From positions 109,210,321 through 109,274,320 of the forward strand of contig NC_035437.2 of NCBI RefSeq assembly GCF_002127325.2: a stretch of 64,000 nt of DNA, in the 5' to 3' direction. Positions 21,481 to 32,339 of this stretch are shown in pieces. This DNA is from Helianthus annuus (Eukaryota > Streptophyta > Magnoliopsida > Asterales > Asteraceae). Position numbers and translations under genes: made by a program. The notes below the pieces were generated by a model, which was not told the origin of the DNA, ran no database searches, and worked only from the letters and a program-made list of their open reading frames with translations. Positions within the stretch are counted from its first letter, which is position 1, and each line of letters opens with the position of its first letter.

Positions 21481-23995
21481 TTTCTGGTGACTTCCCTCTT
21501 TGATTCTCACTAACTTGTGCTTCAACCTTTTTATTTGGACAGCAGTTGGCTACATGTCCCTTTGTGTGACATTTGAAGCACGGTCTCCTTTTCGAAGACT
21601 TCTCACCTGAAGCCTTTGAACTGGATTCTGGTTCTGATGATGATGCCTTGGAAGGATTTTGTTCAGTTTGCTTAATTTCAGATTTTTCTATATTTTTGTT
21701 TTTAGCAAACTCTACATTTGATTCCTTTTCGATAACAGATGTTTCGGTTTTCATATCACTTCCTTGAACAAAATTAACCTTTTTAACAAAAGTTTGATTA
21801 TTGTTTTTAGAAGATGTATTTTTCTTTTTCAAAACAGGTTTGCTGTTATTTTCCTTCTTAGCATCATTATCTGCAAACACATCACCTTGACTGGATGTGA
21901 AACTACTTGGTGATGTTGACAAAAAGTCTGTGAACTCATCTTCATCAGGTAAGAAAGAATAGTCATGACTAAGAGGAGGTGGGACTTCATTAAAGCCCTG
22001 GAATCCCACACTTATCTTGTCATTACTTTTCTTTAACCCACCCATCATATGTTTCATAACAAAAGTAGAATCTCTGAATTGACCTAACTTCTTTTCAAGT
22101 TCAACAATTTTAAGTTGTGCATCTGACAACTCTTTGTTTTTATCAGAAATCTCTTTTGTTTTCTCAGCCATCATGTCATGAGCTAAGTCAATGACCTGAA
22201 GTTTTTCATTCAGTTTGCAGGTTAAAGCCTCAATTTCAGCTTCATAGCCTTTTATCTTTTTCAAATATGATGACTCATTTCTTTTAGCAAAGAAATTTGA
22301 TTCTTTTACGTTAGACATTTCGCTCACAAGACTTTTGTTTTGAGTTGACAATTTGTCAACTTCACCCTGCAGTTCACGACACTTTAAACAAACAGAAGTA
22401 GTAGAGTTACTTACATCTCCTTTCGCTTTGTCTGAGTTGGCCATGAGAGCAGCAAGTTGAGCTCCCATTCTTTTGATAATTTCATCTTTCTTATCGGCTT
22501 CCATTTCATGCTCAGACTCTGGCTTTTCCTCTTCAGCTTCAGTTGTCTGATCAACCTTCTTTACCTCAGCATCACTTTCTTTCTCAGCATCTGCTTCAGT
22601 TTCAGCTTCTTCAACTGGCACGATCTCTGCCATAAATGCTTGTGTAACATTCTCATCTTTTTCCAAGTGAATGCTCCAGTCATACGAACCCTCTCTTGCA
22701 GTAGAGATCAACGCCCTTGAGTTAGAGTTGTTTGATGAATTTCTATTGTTTGAACTCTGGCTCGAAGTCTCATGCTTTTGTTTCTGACATTCCCTTACGA
22801 AGTGACCATAACTCTGACAGTTAAAGCACCTGACTTTGGCCTTGTCAAAACCAACATTCTTCCCCACAAACTTCCTTCCAGTTCTGTTCATGAACCTTTT
22901 CACACGTCTCGAAATCATGGCCATCTGCCATTGCAAATCTATTTCTTCTAAGTCATCAGGGTCAATCTGATCATAATCTTCATCTAACGTAGCAGGATCA
23001 GATATCTTCCCCTGAATGTAGTTCTCATAAGAGGCAACAAAGGAAGCAAGTAGTGCAAGATGTTCTTCAGCAGACTTCACACTCATAGGCATTGACTTTA
23101 CACTGCTTGTTTGCTTAGAAGCTGATTGTCTCTTAACTCCTGTTGATCCTCCTGCAGCTGCAACAAAGCACACATCACCATCCTCATTTACTATAACCTG
23201 CTCATTATCACACGAAAGGAAAGCAGTGGCAGAGTCGCTAGAAGCATCATGAGATGAAGAAGAAGTAAGCCCATTGTAGATCCCTGGATCTTGAACCTGA
23301 TCATATCCAGTGTCCTTCTTCTTCATGCTGAGCTCATAAGCTCTTAGCTTTCCAACAACTTCTTCCAACTCCTTTGTTTCATAGTCAGCTTCTCCCTTTA
23401 TCATGAGAGTGTAAATATCCCATTTAGCAGGCAGGGCATCTAGCAGCTTGTCATTTTTCTCTATGTCAGAATAGCAGTCTATATCATAATTATCCAGCTC
23501 TGACATCAGATGGTAGTATCGAGTAATGATGTCCTCAAGTGACTCATTCTTCATGTGCTTAAACATAGCAAACTGCTTCTTCAGAAGATCAACTTTGTTC
23601 TTTTTGACATCAAGATTTCCTTCATATCTCTTCTCTAGAGCATCCCACATTTCCTTTGAAGTAGTGTACTTCTTAAAGGTATGTTTGATGCTATCAGGTA
23701 AAGACATCTTGATAGCAGCCAAGGCTCTCTTTTCAGCCTCATACATCTTTTTATCATTCTCCTGCATGTTCACATAAGCTGTCACACGAGGTCTGCCTTC
23801 AAAATCATATGTAGGGTTTGTGTACCCGTCAACAATACAGATCCACATGCGAGTGTCCTGATATTCAATGAAGGATTGAAACCTATCCTTCCAAGTCAAG
23901 TAGTTTTCCACCTTCATCATCTTTGGTGGTTTGTTTGTAGTGCCAACCTCATGTTCCATCCTTAAGAGTTCGTTCAATTTAGTCATGTTCGACAT
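21398..23995 (-). CDS. gag: Sirevirus gag with coiled coil and two zinc knuckles
   Basis: An 865-residue frame starting at ATG 23995, long for a Copia gag. The N-terminal UBN2 domain has [21 protein letters not shown] near residue 18 and [12 protein letters not shown] near 115. [21 protein letters not shown] segment is near 335. The first CCHC knuckle [14 protein letters not shown] is near 386. A Glu/Lys/Asp-rich region around 460-660 forms coiled coils. The second knuckle [14 protein letters not shown] is near 806. The role is particle assembly and RNA binding; the coiled-coil extension is typical of Sireviruses. The last residues after about 840 are frame-shifted. Confidence 0.9.
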   Translation of the reverse strand: MSNMTKLNELLRMEHEVGTTNKPPKMMKVENYLTWKDRFQSFIEYQDTRMWICIVDGYTNPTYDFEGRPRVTAYVNMQENDKKMYEAEKRALAAIKMSLPDSIKHTFKKYTTSKEMWDALEKRYEGNLDVKKNKVDLLKKQFAMFKHMKNESLEDIITRYYHLMSELDNYDIDCYSDIEKNDKLLDALPAKWDIYTLMIKGEADYETKELEEVVGKLRAYELSMKKKDTGYDQVQDPGIYNGLTSSSSHDASSDSATAFLSCDNEQVIVNEDGDVCFVAAAGGSTGVKRQSASKQTSSVKSMPMSVKSAEEHLALLASFVASYENYIQGKISDPATLDEDYDQIDPDDLEEIDLQWQMAMISRRVKRFMNRTGRKFVGKNVGFDKAKVRCFNCQSYGHFVRECQKQKHETSSQSSNNRNSSNNSNSRALISTAREGSYDWSIHLEKDENVTQAFMAEIVPVEEAETEADAEKESDAEVKKVDQTTEAEEEKPESEHEMEADKKDEIIKRMGAQLAALMANSDKAKGDVSNSTTSVCLKCRELQGEVDKLSTQNKSLVSEMSNVKESNFFAKRNESSYLKKIKGYEAEIEALTCKLNEKLQVIDLAHDMMAEKTKEISDKNKELSDAQLKIVELEKKLGQFRDSTFVMKHMMGGLKKSNDKISVGFQGFNEVPPPLSHDYSFLPDEDEFTDFLSTSPSSFTSSQGDVFADNDAKKENNSKPVLKKKNTSSKNNNQTFVKKVNFVQGSDMKTETSVIEKESNVEFAKNKNIEKSEIKQTEQNPSKASSSEPESSSKASGEKSSKRRPCFKCHTKGHVANCCPNKKVEAQVSENQRGKSPEKKVIKRKESLTLQRNLLQSNNRVLLVV

Positions 23996-24768
23996 TTTAA
24001 CGTAAGCAGACTGGTAAAACCGTACAAATTGTGTCCGAAATCTGTTTTTACCAAATTATACCGTTAGACTCGTCTCGAGAATACGATTCCAATGATATAT
24101 AATGTCGAAGACCTTTTTCCGGATTTTCCAGAGTTTTTTTTTTTTTTTTTGTCCTAAAAATCCAAGGATTCCAACGGTGCAAACGGTTTGTCCAAATGAG
24201 TTACGGATAGTTTTCTAAACGCGAAACAGTGAAATTTTTCTAACGCAAGCCAACAAAAATTCCACCCAGTTCGAAATGATCATAAATGGTTCGAAATGGT
24301 TCGAAATACGTATGCTTATCCGTAATGGTCAGTATTGATCCGAAATGACCACCTTCAAGTCCGTAATGCACTATTCTGATCCGTAATGATACTCTCTGGT
24401 CCGAAATCAAACACCTTCTGGTCCGAAATCAAGCAGAAATGGTCCGAAATCAAGCCTAACTGGTCCGAAATTCAACTAATTAATCTGAAATGGAACAGTT
24501 CAATCCGAAATGCAATCAGAAGATCCGTAATGGTCCGTAATTGCTGGTTTTCTGTCCAAAATGGAAGAAATCTGGTCCGAAATTGATCAGAAATGCAAGA
24601 TTTCTATCAGTAATGGTCCGGAATTCAAGTATTTTGATTAGTAATGATCCGAAATGCTTAAATCCTATCCGAAATCTGCAGCAGAACACGAACACAGCTT
24701 CTGAAAACTCCAAAAACGCCGATTTTTCTGCAAAAACGATTCTGAACCAAGCCAATCAAGAGCCGAAT
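23996..24768 (-). repeat. Sirevirus leader with TCCGAAAT/TCCGTAAT repeat array
   Basis: Untranslated leader between PBS and gag. From about 24270 to 24680 some 20 copies of TCCGAAAT, TCCGTAAT or one-base variants (often GGTCCGAAATCAA) are spaced 10-25 bases apart. On the element's strand they read ATTTCGGA or ATTACGGA. A 16-base T run (plus strand) lies at about 24134-24150. The gag-only element at 3178-3739 has an analogous array at the same place with a different but related word. Confidence 0.75.
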
Positions 24769-24780
24769 GCTCTGATACCA
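24769..24780 (-). promoter_or_regulatory. Primer binding site of Sirevirus-like element
   Basis: TGGTATCAGAGC on the minus strand, two bases from the 5' LTR edge at 24783. It is complementary to the initiator tRNA-Met 3' end. Confidence 0.9.
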
Positions 24781-24782
24781 AT

Positions 24783-25247
24783 TGTAAGTCCCCGTAACGC
24801 GTGCGGATCGTAACAGAATCGTCGATCCAACCTAGAGTGCGGAATCCCCTAGATTAGATTTCACGGAAAACTAGTAGAACACGAATCACTTCAAACCCGA
24901 TCTTTATTGATTATCTTCGTAACGATTACAATCAATCAAGATCCTAATTCGTCCAAGCCTTTCTCTTTCACGAATTCTCTCCAAGTGATAAAGGTGATTA
25001 GATCATTAACCCAAACCCTAATGCTAAGCTTTGTTTATATAGGACAAAGCTTTGCATGTGGGCTAGGTCATGGGCAAGGCCCATTTCGCAAACCCTCCCC
25101 CATATGTGGGTTTGGTTTGGCCCAATCACTCTTACTTCACTATTACAAACTATTACAAAGCTAAACCCGCTAACTGTTTATCGTTTTACTAATTACAAGA
25201 TATCCAAAGACCAAATCTAAGTTGTTGTCACAAAACATGCACCAACA
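24783..25247 (-). repeat. 5' LTR of Sirevirus-like element
   Basis: 465 bp, differing from 15250-15714 at five positions by eye. The TATA box lies in the loop of the 9-bp inverted repeat 25026-25034/25044-25052. The target duplication AAGCA follows at 25248-25252. Confidence 0.93.
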
Positions 25248-25252
25248 AAGCA

Positions 25253-27727
25253 GGTAAATTCTTAGGATATATGGTGACCAAGAGAGGCATTGAAGCTAGC
25301 CCGGAACAAATAAAAGCCTTGGTGAACATCAAATCTCCCGCCAATGCTAAGGATGTGCAAAGGCTAACAGTCAGGATAGCAGCTTTGAACTGATTTATAT
25401 CCAAATCCTCGGAGAAGTGCAAAGAATTCTACGATAGCCTAAGGAAGAACAAGAAATTTGAGTGGACTGAGAAGAATGAAAATGCCCTAAGAGCTCTCAA
25501 AGATTACCTATCCTCGGCCCCAGCCTTGATGAAACCAGAAAAAGGAGATGTGTTATCCTTATATCTTGCAGTATCCTCAAAAGCAGCAAGTGCAGTCCTT
25601 GTTAAGGATCATGAAGGTACACAACATCCTGTCTATTATGTAAGTAAGAGTTTACTTGATGCTGAATCCAGGTATTCACACCTTGAAAAGCTTATTCTTG
25701 CATTAATTATGGCATCTACTAAGTTGAGACATTATTTTGAAACCCATGTTATTGTTGTTAAAACTAATTTTCCAATTAAGAATGTCCTCAGGAAACCCGA
25801 GATGTCTGGAAGGATGGCTAAGTGGGCAGTGAAGCTTAGTGCCTATGATATAAGATATGAGCCTAGGACAGCCATCAAATCCCAAGCATTGGCCGACTTT
25901 GTGGCTGATTTCAGTAGTGATTTACAAAAGGAAGCCGAATTAGAAGTCCAGCAGCTGGAGGAGACCAAGGATCCTTGGATACTCTATACTGATGGATCCT
26001 CAAATGTCAAAGGCACAGGGCTTGGTATACTACTAAAATCGCCACAGGGGGACATAATACCCCACTCCATAGCTTGTGAATTCCAAACCACTAACAATGA
26101 GGCTGAATATGAAGCCTTAATTGCTGGTTTACAAATTGCTAAGCATATGGGGATCAGGTACCTTGAGGTACATGTAGATTCATTATTAATTACAAATCAT
26201 TTTAATGGATCCTATACTGTTAAAGGTGAAAAGCTAACCAAATATTTAGATATAGTCAAAGAATTGGCACTCTCTTTTGTTTCCTTTAGTTTGACACAGG
26301 TACCAAGGGAAGAAAATACAGAAGCTGATGCATTGGCTAATTTAGGATCATCTTTGAAGATCCCGGAGGATATAAGCATCCCCATTATCCATATCTTGGC
26401 TCCTGCTATCGAGGATCATGTGGCTATGGAAATAGGGGAGGATTCTACAATTATCCCTAGTGAGGATACTCAATCTTATCCAGGATCAGGATCATGGATC
26501 TCACCAATCATGAGATACTTACAACACGGAGAGATTCCTATGGGAGAAAATCCTAGGGCTTTCAAAATTAAGGTATCTCAATTCACAATCTTAAATAATA
26601 TGTTGTATAAGCGATCTCTTGCAGGACCATATTTAAGATGCATTGAGGATCCTGAAGTCCAAGAAGTTTTAAAAGACTTCCATGAAGGAGATTGTGGAAA
26701 CCACACTGGGGGCAGGGCATTGTTCTCAAGGATCTTAAGGACAGGATACTATTGGCCAACCATGAAAAGAGATGCTGTGGAATATGCTAAGAAGTGTGAT
26801 CCTTGTCAAAGACACAGCAATATCCTTCATCAGTCAGCTAAATTTCTACATCCTATATCCTCCTCTTGGCCATTTATGAGATGGGGGATGGACATAGTTG
26901 GTAAGCTCCCTAAGGCACCTGGTGGGAAAGTGTTCATTCTTGCTATGACTGATTACTTCTCCAAGTGGATAGAGGCTGAAGCTTTTGCCCAAGTCAGAGA
27001 AAAGGAAGTTATATCCTTCATTAAAAGAAATATTATAACTAGATTTGGCATTCCTTCTGAAATTATATGTGATAATGGTTCCCAATTTATTGGGGGCAGA
27101 ACCACTAACTTTTGTGACAGCTGGGGGATTAAGATGATAACATCAACACCAGTCCACCCACAAGCTAATGGTCAAGCAGAATCATCCAACAAGATCATCA
27201 TCAACAATTTGAAGAAGAAACTTGGATCCAAGAAAGGGAAATGGGCAGAAGAATTACCTTATGTGCTTTGGGCTAATAGGACAACCCCTAAGAATGCTAC
27301 TGGTCAAACACCATTCTCTTTGGTATTTGGGGTAGAATCAGTGATCCCAACTGAAATGGTAGTTCCAACTGCTAGAAGAAGTACCCGTGATCCTGAGGAA
27401 AATGATGAGAACTTGGCTCAAGACCTGGATACTATTGAAGAAATCAGGGATCTAGCAAGGATAAGGATGGCCAGTTATCAACAAAGAATGGCTGGTGCTT
27501 ACAACAAAAATGTCAGGATCAGGAAGTTTCAAGTTGGGGATATGGTATTGAGGAAAGCATTCCAGAATACCACCAATCCTGCTGATGGAAAGTTGGCACC
27601 AAAGTGGGAAGGCCCTTATTTGATAGAAGTTGAAGCGGGGAAGGGGGCACATAGATTGCTGACCATGGAAGGTGATTTGTTACCAAGAGCTTGGAATGCT
27701 GTCCATTTGAAGAAATATTTCATGTGA
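25253..27727 (+). pseudogene. pol: Gypsy RT 3' part, two RNase H domains, integrase
   Basis: Continues the RT broken at 15249 in matching phase. GYMVTKRGIEASPEQI is the RT thumb. An in-frame TGA at 25391-25393 replaces the usual Arg before FISKS. From 25526 the frame is open for 733 residues: Gypsy RNase H (YYVSKSL near 33), an archaeal-type second RNase H (YTDGSS near 153, NNEAEYEAL near 191, VHVDS near 217), then integrase with H-H-C-C (CDPCQRH near 424), Asp near 454, Asp near 517 (CDNGSQF) and Glu near 552 (GQAESS). The C-terminus ends at the usual AWNAVHLKKYFM; there is no chromodomain. Confidence 0.9.
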
Positions 27728-29047
27728 GCAGGATCCTTCTGGCGCCTATGATCCTTACATTAGGGGTATCCTTGAAGGATCCTTGAAGCATCAATGATCC
27801 TTATTCTGGTAATGTCCTAATCTTGAACTATTTCATTTACTTATTTTCTCATACAAGGATAAGGATCATGTGTCCTTTATCCTTCTCTCACAAGATTTTG
27901 AGTTTTGAAAGTTCAGGTATCCTTAGCATAATGTTGATTATCTACAGAAGCAATCCAGATCCTTGGGTTTAACCCCAGTTATTTGGGCTTGACCCCAGTT
28001 TCGCCTGTAGCGCATGATGATCCTGGTATAGTTCAAGGCATTGGGACCAGTACTCGCTTTAGGGGCTGATAATTCCATTGTACTGGCTATACCTAGGATC
28101 CTACGTATAATGGTAGACGTACCATACATCCGTTCCTAAGGTTTCTAACGTTTTCACGTTAGCTAAGGTTTTGGCATTTTCATGTCACTAAGTTTGGATA
28201 GTCGCCAGCTAGGGCCATACTCCAGTTTACATACGATCCTTCGGCTTGTCCCCAGTTATCCTTGGGCTTGTCCCCAGTTGCTAACTCTTATTTTATATTG
28301 GCTTAGTCCCAAGTTATGCTCTATTTCAGGTCTTTGAAGTTAAACAACTAAGGATCCTTGATCCTTATTTCTCTCTAAGGTTTATCTTATAGTTATCCTG
28401 ATTATGGTTAGGATCCTAACTTGGATCCTCAGGTATGATCCTTAACTATTTTTATCTTATTCATTGTTTATTTGAATAACCCTTATACTTTGACAACTGA
28501 ACTTATGATCCTTAAAACATATACTACTTTTTGGAATTTTACAACTGCAGGATATTTGATCAAGGATCATATCCTAAATGTTTTCAATCTGACTTATTTA
28601 AAACACTAATTTAAGAAGTGTATACCAAAACAATTGAGAATCAAAGGAACCAAAAGGATAACAAAACAGGATAAGCGACAAAAGGTTAAGATTTTATTTA
28701 TTAACAAAAAAGACTAATCCTTCAAAGGTTGTCAAAATTACCTACCCCAAGCATCTACCAGCAAAACGTGGCCCGTCCGTTGGGGTAGGTAAAGGGTGTC
28801 CATGATAATAGGTTTGAAGTTGTGCAGGAACATAAAGGCGACAGGATCACAATGGTTTCATCCCCCAAACAGAGGATCCCTCCACCATTTGCAATCCTGC
28901 CTATTGTCTGAAGGATCCTTGATCCTTAAACCTAAAACTATTGTTCAAAAGTACCAACCATCATTGTTCAACAAAACAACCGCTAAACAAAAAAAAATTG
29001 GGCTCCGGCTATGTCTAGAAGTTTCCTTCATCGCCCAATCCTGCAGC
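27728..29047 (+). other. Tat-type Gypsy 3' non-coding region
   Basis: No protein is evident on the plus strand. The stretch is dense in GATCC words (GGATCCTT, TGATCCTTA). It also contains repeated CTTGACCCCAGTT/CTTGTCCCCAGTT units near 27960-28000 and 28230-28300. Such a long region after integrase is normal for Tat-lineage elements. Confidence 0.65.
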
Positions 29048-30521
29048 CTAGACCTTCGCTGCATCCTCACCACCAGCTCCGCTTGCCTCACCACCCTGAT
29101 CCTTGCCACTGCCTCCAGCCTCAAGTGTCAGGATCTCCTCATCCTCTTCATCGTCCTCCAGTTCAGCCAACCTTGCCTTCCAGCCCTCCACATCCCAGGT
29201 GCTCTTGTCAAAAGCAGGATCCCGAGCTTCCATGGCCATTTGTAGCTGGATCTTGTACATTGCTATGGCGGCGGAGACCTTGGCATCCTGGGTGATCTCG
29301 TGCTTCTCATAATCAAAGTTGATTAGCATCTTGGCAGCCTCATTCTTGGTGTTCTAGAGATCCTTCTGAAGATCAGCTATCTTGAGGTCCTTCAGCACGG
29401 CAACCTGTTGAAGATCAGCAATCTTGCTATCCTGATCCTCAACGTGGCCAACATAGGTTTCGATCTCAGCAAATTTCTACAAGGGAGACAAAGGATAATG
29501 TCAGAACCAAATGATCCTCATACAAGCAGGGACAGTGATCCTTACCTCATTGAAGTAGTCCATGAATTGTTGGCGGATCAAGGGGAGGCCTTGCAAATCC
29601 TCAGCTTCGGATGCCTTTCTCTTCTTGCCTCCCTTCCCCCTGAGGGGTGCCTTGGGGATTGAAGCAGTGGGGCTAGCAGGAGTCTTCTTTCTCGAGGATT
29701 TGACATTTGTGAGATCGGTGATGCTGAACTTCGAAGCAGACTTGGTGGATTTTCCAGCACCTACACAACCAAAACAAGATAAGTATCTTAATTTTACTTG
29801 AATTTCATTATTTAATTGAATCTTTAAAACAAGGATACTTACTTGACATCGTGACAGAACCAGAGGATACTTCCTGAGAATCTTGGGTGGTAGTCTTGAA
29901 AGTTCTTGTTTCAGGATCAAGTCTCTTGAAAGCCAAGAGTCTCTCTTTAGCAGCAGGAGTTAATCTGAGGTGTGAAACAGAGATAGCTGCACAACAAAAA
30001 AGCAAAAGAATGTCAGTGATCCTTATTCTGAAGGATAAGTTCTATGGTGATCCTCCTCAGGATCCTTCATCCTACCATGGGTAGCCCACTTCTTGGGTAG
30101 ATCCTTCCCATCAGGGATAGAATCTCTTCTCACAAAAAAGAAGCGCCGCTTCCAGTTGGTGTCATTCTTGGTGGCTTTGAAGATTGGATGCTCCTCCCCA
30201 GGCCAGGGAAAAGAAGGATTGGTTGAAAGCTGGAAAGGGGTATGTGTAGCCTATGGCAAACGGAGTCACAGGGAAGGCAGCCCATGAATCAGAAGTGTGA
30301 TCGCTCAGGGCAGTAGGATCATAGGGTTTGAACACGGTGTTTGCGTGAAAACAATACCGGACCTTGTCAATTTGAGGATCGGTGAAAATGCAACGTTCTT
30401 TAGCGGAATCTGTGATGATCCCTTGACTCTTGAAGGGGCTTACTTTCTGGTGATCCTTAGCAGGGGAGTTCCGGAGCAACATTTTGAACGGAATAGTTAA
30501 AAAAGAAGGAAAACAGAGCAA
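29048..30521 (-). pseudogene. Antisense gene in Gypsy 3' region (Transposase_28-like)
   Basis: On the strand opposite to the element. The first part (ATG at 30482 or 30521) encodes YRCFHANTVFKPYDP-like and SWAAFPVTPF segments. After a frameshift near 30230 comes DTNWKRRFFFVRRDS, the hallmark of the plant 'putative gypsy type transposon' (Transposase_28) family. Later parts separated by likely introns encode a Lys/Ser-rich segment (GKGGKKRKASEAEDL), a coiled coil and an acidic C-terminus (LEDDEEDEEILTLE) ending at 29048. Antisense ORFs are known in the 3' part of some Tat elements. The frameshift and an in-frame stop indicate decay. The family call is from memory of the motif. Confidence 0.6.
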
Positions 30522-30624
30522 GTAAAGAGAGAAGATGAAGAGGAGAATACCTATTTGATCTTCTGAATACGGTTATAAAGGGAGTAGCTCTGGATTTTAA
30601 ATGCAAACGATCATATCTATATCT

Positions 30625-30634
30625 CCTATTTATA
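30625..30634 (-). promoter_or_regulatory. TATA box for the antisense gene
   Basis: TATAAATAGG on the minus strand, about 105 bases upstream of the first possible ATG of the antisense gene and 150 bases inside the 3' LTR boundary. Position and sequence fit a plant core promoter. Confidence 0.6.
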
Positions 30635-30773
30635 ATGATGATTTTGCAGGTGTCACTTCTGTGACGTCATAATGCAACGGATAGTTCGATATTAACGGCT
30701 ATAAATCCGTTGAGTTTGTTGCAGATAAGATCAAGAAAACATAACTCGTTAATTTTACATTTTACTCCTTATA

Positions 30774-30786
30774 TTTTGGGGGCAAT
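30774..30786 (+). promoter_or_regulatory. Polypurine tract of Tat-type Gypsy
   Basis: TTTTGGGGGCAAT immediately precedes the 3' LTR start TGTTAGG at 30787. Confidence 0.7.
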
Positions 30787-31504
30787 TGTTAGGGGAGGAT
30801 TTTCTAACAATTAGTGATCCTTATTTGCTATCCTAATAGTGATCCTTACTTCTGTGACAGATAGTGATCCTCAGAAGAGCTTCAGGATCAGGATCATGGA
30901 TCACCCTAAGGATCCTCATACTAACGATTGGTTGTTTGTATTTCGTGTTGCTTTGCAGGAGTATTGAGCTTGACTTGGTCTTGGCAACGTTACTATGGAA
31001 TATTCCACGGGTATTTCGCACACATTTGAATAGAAATGGACGTTGTGGAGAACGTGGGAGCATGGCACAAAAGTCGGACAATTAGTTAGCTTAGTTAGCT
31101 TTCATTTTTAAAGGGGTGACGAGCTAAAATTAGAACACTTAGCCATTTTCATTTACACACACACACCCTCGAGCAATCGCAGTCTCAAAGCTTTCACTAA
31201 ACACTTAACAATTCTCACACTTTCACACGAATAACCATAGTGATCCTTGTACTTAGCTCGTCACTATCCGAAGTTGTAAACTTTTATTGATTTATTTGAG
31301 CTTGGTGATCGGTAGTTTCCATCACCCGAGGTTTTTTATGCCGGAGATCATTCATTGATCAAGGGCTTTTTCCTCGTATAAATCCTTGTGTTGTTTGTGC
31401 AATTTACATTGAAGTGATCCTTACTATTGTTCTTCATTTCAAGCATCATTCCCCGTAACTAAGAGTTTGGTTGCATTATCCTCATTAGATTTTTAACCAA
31501 AACA
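30787..31504 (+). repeat. 3' LTR of Tat-type Gypsy
   Basis: 718 bp, about eight substitutions from the 5' LTR by eye, with the same TG...CA ends. It is followed by the duplicated target ACAAA at 31505-31509. Confidence 0.92.
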
Positions 31505-31817
31505 ACAAACACTAACTTCACAATAATCATCTATTTTCTATTTCTTTGGAAAAAACAAACAAACAAATATTCATCTTTGTTACTTTATATCTAACCCTAA
31601 ATTATAAAGGATCCAAAAAACAAACAAAAAACCATCTTTCTTTCTTTAAACAAACAAACAAACAGTCACTTTAGAATAATCATCTATTTCGGATAAAAAA
31701 AACAAACAAACAAATATTCATCTTTGTTTCTTTTTATCTAACCCTAAATTACACAAAACTCAAAATGAAAATGATAAAAAGAGTAAAAAAGGGCAAATGC
31801 TTGACAAACACTAATAC
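31505..31817 (-). repeat. RPA-like intron 1 (right part), tandem repeats
   Basis: Two further units of the 130-150 bp intron repeat (AATAATCATCTATTT ... AAACAAACAAACAAATATTCATCTTTG ... TATCTAACCCTAAAT). With 10549-11048 this gives an original intron of about 0.8 kb. The donor GTATTAG is at 31817-31811. Confidence 0.65.
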
Positions 31818-32000
31818 CTTCTCATCGAGCAAGATCAGATCCATCCGAAAGGACTGAACCCATTTCCGGATAATCCGACACTTGAGATTCCACATATCTT
31901 TGGACGGATTCAAATCATCAATGAAACTGAGTGACAAAGATGGTGGTTCACCGTCGGATTTCTTGCCGGATGACATAGTTTGCACAGAAGATGCGGACAT
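31818..32000 (-). CDS. RPA70-like gene, exon 1
   Basis: ATG at 32000, 61 codons, no interruption. It encodes a Ser-rich N-terminus and then the start of the first OB fold, typified by FIDDLNPSKDMWNLKCRIIRKWVQ and ending in DLILLDEK. The donor GTATTAG follows at phase 0, and exon 2 (10548, GRKIQAG...) also starts at phase 0. The joined order matches RPA70-like DUF223 proteins. The gene now has a 21-kb intron because of the Gypsy nest. About 330 bases separate the ATG from the Helitron 5' end. Confidence 0.7.
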
Positions 32001-32339
32001 TTTGAAATGAGAAGAAAAGGGTGAAATGGAATCGGTGAAGTTAGATAATGAGAAGAAAGTTTGAATAAGAAAGTGTGAAGAAGAAGGCGAGAGATATGAT
32101 TACTTCTTGCAGTGCATTAAATGGCAATTTCTTCTCCCCATGCAATTTCAAAATTCCCTCCTAAAGAAAACCCTTTTTTACTAATAATAAAATCAGATTA
32201 TATATTTTAGATAGATTTATATATATATATATATATATTTAAAAAGGAATTATGACATCAGCGAGTACATGTGGCATAGCTTAAAAATTGACACGTAGGC
32301 AGTTTTACATCAGCTCATAATCTCTTATTATAGATAGTA
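32001..32339 (-). promoter_or_regulatory. 5' flank of RPA-like gene with AT microsatellite
   Basis: Holds an (AT)n run at about 32219-32238, some 220 bases upstream of exon 1, and otherwise A/T-rich sequence to the Helitron 5' terminus. No clear TATA consensus can be separated from the microsatellite. Confidence 0.4.

Larger units (their letters stand above)
15250..25247 (-). mobile_element. Complete Sirevirus-like Copia element
   Basis: 9998 bp with two 465-bp LTRs (TG...CA) and target duplication AAGCA (15245-15249 and 25248-25252). On the minus strand the order is LTR, tRNA-iMet PBS, repeat-rich leader, long gag with coiled coil and two zinc knuckles, protease, integrase, RT, RNase H, a 1.9-kb spacer with several polypurine tracts, LTR. 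The long gag and multiple polypurine tracts suit Sireviruses. Five LTR differences by eye (about 1.1%) indicate a recent insertion. Frameshift and stop lesions between gag and pol suggest it is defective. Confidence 0.93.
11049..31504 (+). mobile_element. Complete Ty3/gypsy element, Tat type
   Basis: It has two 718-bp LTRs with TGTTAGG...AACA termini and a 5-bp target duplication ACAAA (11044-11048 and 31505-31509). Domain order is gag, protease, RT, RNase H, a second archaeal-type RNase H, integrase, then a 3-kb 3' region with an antisense gene. The double RNase H and the lack of a chromodomain point to the Tat lineage. The LTRs differ at about 8 of 718 positions by eye. A complete Sirevirus sits in its RT; without it the element is about 10.45 kb. 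Internal stops make it non-functional as it stands. Confidence 0.92.
6563..32334 (-). mobile_element. Helitron carrying an RPA70-like gene (Helitron 1)
   Basis: On the minus strand the 5' end reads A|TCTATAATAAGAG at 32334. The 3' end is a perfect 8-bp hairpin (ACCCGTGT, 4-nt loop) followed seven bases later by CTAG|T at 6563, as expected for insertion between A and T. Removing the 20.5-kb Gypsy nest leaves about 5.3 kb. The single gene inside, an RPA70-like protein, is on the Helitron strand; RPA-like genes are a known cargo of plant Helitrons. I find no Rep/helicase, so it would be non-autonomous. The 3' end is better supported than the 5' end. Confidence 0.6.
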
